Part shown: positions 1-5,375 of the stretch, one piece after another
How the letters are laid out: each line of letters opens with the position of its first letter
Position numbering within the stretch: position 1 is the stretch's first letter
DNA from: an uncultured Mailhella sp.
GTDB taxonomy: Bacteria; Desulfobacterota; Desulfovibrionia; Desulfovibrionales; Desulfovibrionaceae
DNA: 5,375 nucleotides
Assembly (NCBI GenBank): GCA_905192935.1
Contig: CAJJMX010000128.1
Coordinates: 1 to 5,375, forward strand
Direction: 5' to 3'
Made by a program: the position numbers and the translations under genes
Notes under the pieces: model-generated
Told to the model about the DNA's origin: nothing
Database searches by the model: none
Seen by the model: the letters and a program-made list of their open reading frames with translations, nothing else

Positions 1-83
1 GCTATTCATGACCACCGGCCGGGCTCCTGACGTCGCCCGGGGCCCCCGAGCGCTGTTAAAAAGCTGAAAGAAACAGGGGGGGC

Positions 84-106
84 GCGGGGGGAATTATTTC
101 CCCCGC
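84..106 (-). terminator. Hairpin downstream of sbcC, possible terminator
   Basis: The inverted sequence is a GC-rich stem of about 10 bp (GCGGGGGGAA paired with TTTCCCCCGC) with a 3-nt loop at 94-96. One position, 91/99, is a G-U pair in a + strand transcript and a C-A mismatch in a minus strand transcript. Leaving the operon, the stem is followed by a C-run and then a T-rich stretch (TGTTTCTTT, later CTTTTT). The U-tract is neither immediate nor continuous, so this is a weak intrinsic terminator at best. Confidence 0.35.
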
Positions 107-123
107 ATTGCCTTTTCGGGGTC

Positions 124-138
124 CGGGGCGGAGCCCCG
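124..138. repeat. Small GC-rich hairpin in the block unique to the left arm
   Basis: CGGGGC and GCCCCG pair around the loop GGA, a perfect 6-bp stem. It lies in the 23-nt block (116-138) that interrupts the match between the two inverted-repeat arms. The surrounding GGTCCGGGGCGGAGCCCCG resembles short hairpin motifs scattered between genes in many high-GC bacteria. That resemblance is recalled, not searched. Confidence 0.55.
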
Positions 139-183
139 CCTGCCTTTCCTGCCTTTCCTGCGTTTTCTGTCTTTTCTGCGTTT
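139..183. repeat. 9-bp tandem repeat ending in the sbcC stop codon
   Basis: There are five consecutive 9-mers on the + strand: CCTGCCTTT, CCTGCCTTT, CCTGCGTTT, TCTGTCTTT and TCTGCGTTT. The last overlaps the sbcC TAA (184-182), so the repeat abuts the gene end. Related 9-mers occur in inverted orientation at 5295-5321. Confidence 0.8.
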
Positions 184-3100
184 ACGCTTCGTTCTTGTTG
201 CGGCAGACGCCGGGGCCGGAGAGGGAGCTTTTTCCGTTGCCTTCCGGGGAGACTCTGATCTGGAGTCCGACGCGGTCGCGGACGGCCTGGACGTGGGAAA
301 TGATGCCTATCATTTTTCCTTTTCTGCGGAGGGAGGCGAGCATATCGAGGGCGGTGCCGAGGGATTCCTCGTCGAGGGTGCCGAAGCCTTCGTCGAGGAA
401 GACGGAGTCGACGCGGACGTTACGGCTGGCCATCTGGGCGAGGCCGAGGGCGAGGGCGAGGCTGACGATGAAGCTTTCTCCGCCGGAGAGGTTGCGGGAG
501 GAGCGCACGGCGTCGGCCTGGTAGCGGTCGATGACGTTGAGGGTGAGGGCCTCGTCTCTGCTGTGGACGAGCAGGTAGCGGTCGGTCATGAAGGCGAGCT
601 GGCGGTTTGCCATGAGTATGAGTCTTCGGAAGGTGAGTTCCTGGGCGTAGTTGCGGAACTTCTTGCCGTCGGCGGAGCCTATGAGTTCATTGAGCGCGGC
701 CCAGCGGCGGCAGACGGCGGCCTGCGCTTCTCTTTTTTCCCTCAGCACGGCGGCGCGGGCCTTTTGTTCATTGTTGGCATTGAGACGTTCCTGAAGGCTT
801 CCGAGGCGTTGCAGGGCGTCTTCGCGTCCGGCGCGGGTCTGAGCGAGGGCGAGTTCGGTGTCCTCGCGGGAGGGCAGGGGCAGGGTCTGGGCGTTGCGGC
901 GGCGGGCAAGTTCTGCGGCGCGGGCGTCGAGACCGGCGGACTTTTCGTCGAGGGCCTTGCCGGCGCGGGTGAGAGCGTCGAGTTCCTCCCTGTTCATGAC
1001 GGCGGCGCGGCAGTCGGCTTCATCGGCAAAGCCTTCGGCGTCGAGGCGTGCGCGGAGCGTGTCTTCGAGGTCCTTCACGGCCGAGGCGCGCTGTTCGAGG
1101 CGCTCGGCCAGGGCGGCGGCGTCGCGGCGGGAGTCGGCAAGAGCGCGGGCGGCCTGTTCGAGGGCAGTGCGGCAGGCCTCCTCTTTTTCTTCTTTGAGGC
1201 GCAGGCGCTCGGTTGCGGCCTTTTCCTCGTCGTCGGCACTGCGGTCTCCGAAGAGGTCGCGGCGGGCCCGGTCGAGCGAGGCAAGGGCGTCGGCGCGTTC
1301 CGTGCGGTTTTTCACGGAGGCGTTCCATTCGTTTTGTGCGGCGTCGAGAGCCTGCGTCCCCAGAGCCAGAACCCGCGCGCTCTCCGTCAGCTTTTCGCGG
1401 GCTTCGGCCTCCTTTTTCGTCAGGGCGGCGTAGGCGTCGCGGCGCTCTTCGAGAGCATGCACGGCCCGGGCGAGTTCTTCGGTGCTGTTTCCGTCCTCAT
1501 GGAAGGCGGAAACGCCGCGACGAAGTTCTTCGCGCGAGAGCTGCGCCTTGCGCGTCTTGTCGGCGGCGTCCCTGGCCAGCGCCGTCTTTTCCGTGCCGAG
1601 GCGCAGAGCCTCCTTTTCCGCCGCCTGCACGGCCTTTTGTGCCTCCTCATGGAGTCGGCGCAGCTTTTCCGCGTCGTCGGCCAGAGCGCGGCCGGCCACG
1701 GTCTGGGCGTCGAGCGTTTTGAGAAGCTCTTCGGCTTCGGCCAGGGCGTCGGCGGCCTCGGCGGCCAGACGCTCCAGAAGCGGCGCAAGAGACGGCGCGT
1801 CTGCCGTGAGCGTGAGCGCGGAAAGAAGCTCGCGTTCCCAGGGGTCCGCCGCCGGGGAAACGGAATCTTCGATCGACGCGGCAGGGCAGGGCGAAGCGGC
1901 GGCGGTTCCGTCCGGCAGGGAAGAAGCGGCGTCCTTGCCGGGAGTGCTCTCATGGAGCGCGCGGGAGAGCAGCGGGGAGAGCGCCGAGAGCGCCCGACGC
2001 AGTTTTTCCGTCTGCTCTCCGGCGTTATTTTCGGCTTCCGCGCAGGCTTCGCGCGCGTGCACGGCGTCGCGCCTGTGTCCGGCAAGGGCGGCGGTGAGCT
2101 CCTGCACCTGCGTTTCCAGCTCCCTGACGGGCTTTTGCGATTCGTCAGGCAGGGCGGGCGCTTCTTCGGCAAAAGGATGATGCGTCGCGCCGCACAGCGG
2201 ACAGGGAGAACCTTCGCGCAGACTGCGGCGCTCCTCCTCGTAGGAACGTATCTTGGCTTCAAGCGCCGTTTTTTCCCGCAGGGCGGAAAGCTTTTCCTGC
2301 AGAAGCGCCAGGTCGCCTTCCTCCTTCTGCACGGTCAGGGCCAGCTCTTTTTGACGCTCCGTCAGATTCTTTGCGCGCAGAAGCTGCGCCGTGCGCTCCT
2401 GCGCGGCTTCCAGCGCCTTTTCCAGCGCATTTTTGCGTGCGGTGAGCGCGTCGCGCCGCGCCCGATGAAAGGCGACGTCCTTTCCGTCGAGAAGCGCGGC
2501 AAAGTTCCAGCGCGCCTCGTCCAGCTTCTTCGCGGCCTCGTCAAACGCGCGGGACAGCGCTTCGGAAGAGCGGCGGCATCCGGCAAGGGCGGTCTCCTTT
2601 TCCGCAAGTTCCCGTTCCCGCTCCCTGAGCGTGTCCATGGTTTCGACCAGCGCGGCTTCCTCCTGCCTGAGCAGCGAAAGACGCATGGAAAGCGATCCGG
2701 TCACGTCCGCAAGCGCGGCGTCGGCGGCGCGGGATTCCTTCTCCTTCGTCAGCGCGGCCAGCGTCTCTTCCGCCTCTTTTTGCGCCTGAGCGGCTGCGCT
2801 CCGTTCCTTTTCCCGGCGCTCAAGCTCCGCACGGCGGCCTTCGAGCTCCCTGTCCAGCGCGGCAAGATCGCGGCGGCGCGCGTCAAGTTCCGTGTCCGCG
2901 GCCCGTACCTTCTTCCACGTCTCCCGCGCGCTTTCCATGGCGCTCTTTTCTCCGGCAAGCTCCGCCCGCGCTTCCTCCACGGCAAGCTGCGCCGCCTTCT
3001 CCGACTGCTCGAGTCGCGGAAGCTCGGCGGCAAGCTCCAGACGCCGCTGCCTGTCGCGCTTCTCCTCTTCGCGACGCACGTTGAGCGCTTCCAGCGTCGG

Positions 3101-3976
3101 AGAAAACGCCGCCGCCCGCAAAGAACGCGCAAGACGCTCCTTCTGCGGCTGAAAGGCCGCCTGTTCGGCAAGGAGCTCCTCCCGCTCCGCGGCAAGGGCG
3201 CGCTCGTCCTTCTCCAGCGCCTCGGCCTGCTCCACGCGCGAGAGATCCTCCGAAAGTTCCCTCTCCCGGCGCTCCAGCGCTCCGGCCTCTTCCGAAAGCG
3301 CGCGCTTCTCGTCTTCCAGACTCTTCTCTTCCTCAAGGGAGAGCAGATCGCGCGCCGCAAGTTCCGCGTCCAGCGCGTCGAGTCGGAGCTTCTCTTCCCG
3401 GCTGCGCTCATGCACCTTGCGGGAAATCTCCGTGTAGATGCCCTTGCCCGTGATCTTTTCCAGAAGCGGCGCACGCTTGTCGCCGTCGGCCAGCAGAAAC
3501 GAGGCAAAGTGTCCCTGCGCCAGCAGCATCGACTGCGTGAACCGCGCAAAGTCCATGCCCGTCAGCTCTTCCACCTTCGCCAGAACGGCCCGGGTGTTTT
3601 CCGCCAGCGCCCGGCCTTCGCTGTCGTAAAGCCGGTGCTTCGGCTGCTGAAACTCGCCCGCCGCACGCCTGCCCGCCCGTTTCTGACTCCAGCTGCACAC
3701 AAATTCCCCGTGCATGGTGCGGAAGCGTACCTCCGCCAGGCACTCCGTCGCCTGCCGCGACATGATCTCGTTGCTGCTCTTCGTCACCTTGTCGAGCCGC
3801 GGCGTCGCCGCATACAGCGCCAGACAGATGGCGTCCAGTATGGTGCTCTTGCCCGCGCCCGTGGGACCCGTGATCGCAAATATCCCGCCCGCTTCGTACT
3901 CCGGACCGTCAAGACGTATGGTCCAGTCGCCCGTGATCGAATTGAGATTCCGTATCCGTACGCTTACGATGCGCAT
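182..3976 (-). CDS. sbcC: SbcC, Rad50-like SMC-family ATPase subunit of SbcCD
   Basis: This 1264-residue ATPase binds DNA, gates the SbcD nuclease and tethers DNA through its hook. The N-terminal head carries Walker A GPTGAGKS at 37-44 and the Q-loop segment LLAQGHF with Q154. Arm 1, rich in Glu, Ala and Arg, spans roughly 185-590. The zinc hook is CPLC (C592, C595). Arm 2 spans roughly 600-1100. The C-terminal head holds the ABC signature LSGGES at 1163-1168, Walker B VFLDE at 1192-1196, D-loop residues around GTLD (1199-1202) and the H-loop H1228, so ATPase function should be intact. It is longer than E. coli SbcC (about 1050 residues). Part of the excess is a Pro/Ser/Ala-rich segment at 675-713 that breaks arm 2. 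The ATG at 3976 follows a GGAGGAGG and gives the typical MRIVSVRIRNLNS start. The stop is TAA at 184-182. Codon choice shifts along the gene from GCG/GTG/GTA to GCC/GTC. Confidence 0.97.
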   Translation of the reverse strand: MRIVSVRIRNLNSITGDWTIRLDGPEYEAGGIFAITGPTGAGKSTILDAICLALYAATPRLDKVTKSSNEIMSRQATECLAEVRFRTMHGEFVCSWSQKRAGRRAAGEFQQPKHRLYDSEGRALAENTRAVLAKVEELTGMDFARFTQSMLLAQGHFASFLLADGDKRAPLLEKITGKGIYTEISRKVHERSREEKLRLDALDAELAARDLLSLEEEKSLEDEKRALSEEAGALERRERELSEDLSRVEQAEALEKDERALAAEREELLAEQAAFQPQKERLARSLRAAAFSPTLEALNVRREEEKRDRQRRLELAAELPRLEQSEKAAQLAVEEARAELAGEKSAMESARETWKKVRAADTELDARRRDLAALDRELEGRRAELERREKERSAAAQAQKEAEETLAALTKEKESRAADAALADVTGSLSMRLSLLRQEEAALVETMDTLRERERELAEKETALAGCRRSSEALSRAFDEAAKKLDEARWNFAALLDGKDVAFHRARRDALTARKNALEKALEAAQERTAQLLRAKNLTERQKELALTVQKEEGDLALLQEKLSALREKTALEAKIRSYEEERRSLREGSPCPLCGATHHPFAEEAPALPDESQKPVRELETQVQELTAALAGHRRDAVHAREACAEAENNAGEQTEKLRRALSALSPLLSRALHESTPGKDAASSLPDGTAAASPCPAASIEDSVSPAADPWERELLSALTLTADAPSLAPLLERLAAEAADALAEAEELLKTLDAQTVAGRALADDAEKLRRLHEEAQKAVQAAEKEALRLGTEKTALARDAADKTRKAQLSREELRRGVSAFHEDGNSTEELARAVHALEERRDAYAALTKKEAEAREKLTESARVLALGTQALDAAQNEWNASVKNRTERADALASLDRARRDLFGDRSADDEEKAATERLRLKEEKEEACRTALEQAARALADSRRDAAALAERLEQRASAVKDLEDTLRARLDAEGFADEADCRAAVMNREELDALTRAGKALDEKSAGLDARAAELARRRNAQTLPLPSREDTELALAQTRAGREDALQRLGSLQERLNANNEQKARAAVLREKREAQAAVCRRWAALNELIGSADGKKFRNYAQELTFRRLILMANRQLAFMTDRYLLVHSRDEALTLNVIDRYQADAVRSSRNLSGGESFIVSLALALGLAQMASRNVRVDSVFLDEGFGTLDEESLGTALDMLASLRRKGKMIGIISHVQAVRDRVGLQIRVSPEGNGKSSLSGPGVCRNKNEA

Positions 3977-5205
3977 GCTTCCTCCTCCCCGTCGCGGACC
4001 GCAGCCACGGTCTCCCGGAACGCTTCCCGAAGCTCTTCCAGTTCCCTGTCCTGCGCCTCGCGCCCGGGATAGGCTTCCCGAAGCCGACGCTCAAACACTT
4101 CCTCCACGCCGAGATCCTCAAGATCCTCCTGCGCCGGATCGGCGTCCATGCCCTCGGCCAGAAAATGCGCGTTGCGTATGCGCAGCACCTCAAGCTTCCC
4201 GGAAACGCGCTCCTCCACGCGTCTCCTGAGCTCCGGCACGCTCTCTTCCCCGGTGTGCAGCACTTCGGCCCATACGCTTTCCCCCGTCGCGGAAAGCTCC
4301 TCAAGCCTGCGCTCAATGGCCTCCATGTCGCCTTCCACCTTCTCCATGCGCTGAAACACCGGAACTTCCACGCCGATAGACGTTATCCTTGCGCCGTCGG
4401 TGCTCAGTATCCGTACCTCGTGTCCGCGTTTCGCCTCGTCAAAGCCCATGGCCAGCGGCGAACCCGTGTAGCGCAGCCGCTCCTCCCCGTGCACCTTCTG
4501 CGCCGCGTGCAGATGACCGAGCGCCACATAATCGAAATTTTCCGGAAAGACATCCGCTTCCACCTGACCCAGCGAGCCCACGCACAGATCCCGCACGCCG
4601 TCGTCCCCGGACGTGCTCCCCCCGGCCGCAAACAGATGCCCCGTGGCCAGTATCGGCACCTTTCGCCCCGCTCGAAGCCGCTCCGCTGCCTCGGCCGCAA
4701 GCCGGTAGTGCTCCTTCATGCCTTCCGCCATGAGCCGGTCGCGCTCGTCCATGCCGTCCCCGTCCTTCGCACGGTACAGATCGCGGTCCCGCAGAAACGG
4801 CACCGCACAGACGATGAGCTCCGTCTCCCCGTCGGCGCCGCACAGGTTCAGCACCTCCTCCTCAGGCGCGCGAGCCCGCCCCGTCACATGAACGTGCATG
4901 GACGAAAGAAGACCGGCCGGAGCATCCAGAAACGCCGGGGAATCATGATTGCCCGCAACGATCACCACATGACGGCATGAACTTCCCTCCGAGGTCACCT
5001 CCCGGAGAAAATCATAGTACAGCGCCTGCGTCTGCGTGCCCGGCGCCGCACTGTCGAAAACGTCCCCGGCCACTACAAGAGCTTCGATCCCTTCACGGTC
5101 CATAAGCTCCCTGAGCCACGAAAGAAAACGACGGAACTCCTCGTGCCGCCGCCTGCCGTATAAACTGTGTCCTAAATGCCAGTCGGATGTGTGCAGTATC
5201 TTCAT
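3964..5205 (-). CDS. sbcD: SbcD, nuclease subunit of the SbcCD (Mre11-Rad50) complex
   Basis: This 413-residue protein is the catalytic subunit of SbcCD. In this family it is a Mn2+-dependent exonuclease and hairpin endonuclease acting on DNA ends and palindromic structures in the cytoplasm, controlled by the SbcC ATPase. All calcineurin-like phosphoesterase motifs are visible: DxH at D8/H10, GDVFD with D48, GNHD at 85-88, GH at 189-190 and GHLH at 230-233. The region after about residue 290 fits the SbcD C-terminal capping and SbcC-binding part. The length is close to the roughly 400 residues usual for SbcD. I chose the ATG at 5205 because MKILHTSDWHLGH is the standard N-terminus and an AAGG lies 5 nt upstream; the frame stays open to an ATG at 5283, but that extension is not SbcD-like. 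It is the first gene of the operon and overlaps sbcC by 13 nt. Synonymous codons mostly end in G (GCG, GAG, CGG). Confidence 0.97.
   Translation of the reverse strand: MKILHTSDWHLGHSLYGRRRHEEFRRFLSWLRELMDREGIEALVVAGDVFDSAAPGTQTQALYYDFLREVTSEGSSCRHVVIVAGNHDSPAFLDAPAGLLSSMHVHVTGRARAPEEEVLNLCGADGETELIVCAVPFLRDRDLYRAKDGDGMDERDRLMAEGMKEHYRLAAEAAERLRAGRKVPILATGHLFAAGGSTSGDDGVRDLCVGSLGQVEADVFPENFDYVALGHLHAAQKVHGEERLRYTGSPLAMGFDEAKRGHEVRILSTDGARITSIGVEVPVFQRMEKVEGDMEAIERRLEELSATGESVWAEVLHTGEESVPELRRRVEERVSGKLEVLRIRNAHFLAEGMDADPAQEDLEDLGVEEVFERRLREAYPGREAQDRELEELREAFRETVAAVRDGEEEACAS
3981..3988 (-). promoter_or_regulatory. Ribosome-binding site of sbcC, inside sbcD
   Basis: GGAGGAGG on the minus strand ends 4 nt before the sbcC ATG; its upstream GGAGG ends 7 nt before it. 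It lies within the last codons of sbcD (the Glu-Glu-Glu before Ala-Cys-Ala-Ser), so the Shine-Dalgarno is embedded in coding sequence. With the 13-nt gene overlap, this points to translational coupling and supports the chosen sbcC start. Confidence 0.8.
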
Positions 5206-5294
5206 GCGTACCTTGCCCCCGCAGCCCTGAATCGCCGCCGCGTCGCGTGTCCCCATGTACCACGCCCCCCGTCCCCCTGTCATGCAAAAAAAAG
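5206..5294 (-). other. sbcD leader, no clear promoter
   Basis: This is the 89 nt between the right repeat arm and sbcD. The coding strand has a T8 tract (5293-5286), then G-runs at 5277-5273, 5270-5265 and 5254-5251. I find no convincing -35/-10 pair with 16-18 bp spacing, so the promoter may lie within or beyond the inverted repeat, or the operon may be read from an upstream gene outside the window. Confidence 0.5.
5211..5214 (-). promoter_or_regulatory. Weak ribosome-binding site of sbcD
   Basis: AAGG on the minus strand, 5 nt before the ATG at 5205. It is shorter than the sbcC site and is the only purine-rich Shine-Dalgarno candidate at suitable spacing. It supports starting SbcD at MKIL rather than at the upstream in-frame ATG codons at 5283 and 5256. 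Confidence 0.5.
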
Positions 5295-5375
5295 AAAGGC
5301 AGAAAAGGCAGGAAAGGCATGCGGGGGGAATAATTCCCCCCGCGCCCCCTTGTTTCTTTCAGCTTTTTAACAGCG
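5295..5375 (-). repeat. Right arm of the inverted repeat flanking sbcDC
   Basis: This is the inverted counterpart of 51-156, lying upstream of sbcD and running to the last base of the window, so its outer limit is unknown. It contains a perfect 10-bp-stem palindrome at 5321-5343 and about three CxTGCCTTT-type 9-mers at 5295-5321 (minus strand). It lacks the 23-nt block found in the left arm. The 25 bp at 5351-5375, identical to the left arm, are AT-richer than their surroundings. Confidence 0.9.
5321..5343. terminator. Perfect hairpin upstream of sbcD, possible terminator
   Basis: A perfect 10-bp stem (GCGGGGGGAA with TTCCCCCCGC) surrounds a 3-nt loop. On the + strand it is followed after GCCCCC by TTGTTTCTTTC. 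On the minus strand it is followed by pyrimidine-rich 9-mers ending in T8 at 5293-5286. It could end transcription of an upstream minus strand gene lying beyond the window, or act as a structured repeat with no termination role. Confidence 0.35.

Larger units (their letters stand above)
51..156 (+). repeat. Left arm of the inverted repeat flanking sbcDC
   Basis: Read on the + strand, this arm matches the reverse complement of 5295-5375. Positions 51-75 are identical to 5375-5351 (25 of 25). After a G-run differing by one base and one indel (76-82), 83-98 is identical to 5344-5329, and 100-108 to 5327-5319. After one extra T at 109, 110-115 matches 5318-5313. A 23-nt block at 116-138 is absent from the other arm, then 139-156 matches 5312-5295 with one mismatch. 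Outside these gaps, 78 of 81 aligned positions agree. The arm contains a palindrome at 84-106 and a second hairpin at 124-138. It lies downstream of sbcC and may contribute to transcription termination. No transposase or other mobility gene is present, so it is more likely an intergenic repeat family than a transposon end. Confidence 0.9.

Noticed and set aside
19..40. CCGGGC/GCCCGG pairing as a terminator of a left-hand neighbour
   Set aside because: The stem is only 6 bp with a 10-nt loop and no following T-tract; such matches are expected by chance in GC-rich DNA.
1..67. Possible C-terminal end of a neighbouring + strand gene (open frame from base 2 to TGA 65-67, or from base 1 to TGA 28-30), or a minus strand start at ATG 9-7
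   Set aside because: Too little sequence remains to recognise a product, and the longer frame would end inside the inverted repeat. None can be supported over the others.
108..524. A 138-codon + strand open frame beginning inside the left repeat arm
   Set aside because: Its start region is the 9-mer repeat and hairpin, and the rest is antisense to the conserved sbcC C-terminal ATPase head. It shows no family signature.
293..4072. A 1259-codon open frame on the + strand, antisense to nearly all of sbcC
   Set aside because: It is codon-aligned with sbcC, where antisense stops need TTA, CTA or TCA codons that this GC-rich gene avoids. Its translation is Gly/Arg/Phe/Leu-rich with no recognisable domain, while the minus strand encodes a complete SbcC.
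5206..5283. A 26-residue N-terminal extension of SbcD from the ATG at 5283
   Set aside because: SbcD proteins begin at or near MKxLHTSDWHLG. The extension (MTGGRGAWYMGT and onward) is unlike the family and has no good ribosome-binding site.
51..5375. The operon as a complete transposon
   Set aside because: There is no transposase or recombinase, and the right flank is outside the window, so no target duplication can be checked.

Overview
The window holds one complete two-gene operon on the minus strand, sbcD (5205 to 3964) followed by sbcC (3976 to 182). Together they encode the bacterial Mre11-Rad50 homologue, the SbcCD exo/endonuclease that opens DNA hairpins and trims blocked double-strand ends. 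Both proteins look intact. SbcD keeps all the metal-binding motifs of the Mre11 phosphoesterase family. SbcC keeps both halves of its ABC ATPase head, a CPLC zinc hook and two long coiled-coil arms. The genes overlap by 13 nt, and a strong ribosome-binding site for sbcC lies inside the end of sbcD, so translation is probably coupled and the subunits co-produced.

The DNA is GC-rich, and the SbcC arms are rich in Ala, Arg and Glu. The style resembles a high-GC Gram-negative, possibly a member of the Desulfovibrionaceae, but this is an impression from codon use and intergenic repeats and is only weakly supported.

Layout: 1-50 is the edge of an unidentified neighbouring region. 51-156 is the left arm of an imperfect inverted repeat, which includes a GC-rich hairpin, an extra 23-nt block absent from the other arm, and the start of a 9-bp tandem repeat that runs into the sbcC stop codon. 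182-5205 is the operon. 5206-5294 is a short C-rich leader (G-rich on the coding strand). 5295-5375 is the right arm of the inverted repeat, which reaches the window edge and may continue beyond it.

No novel enzyme system is visible. The two most noteworthy signals are non-coding. First, the whole operon is bracketed by an inverted repeat (78 of 81 aligned positions identical, outside three gaps), and each arm contains its own palindrome, the type of structure SbcCD attacks. Second, third-codon-position usage switches from G-ending in sbcD and 5' sbcC to C-ending in 3' sbcC, which gives the + strand a GC-skew reversal inside one gene.
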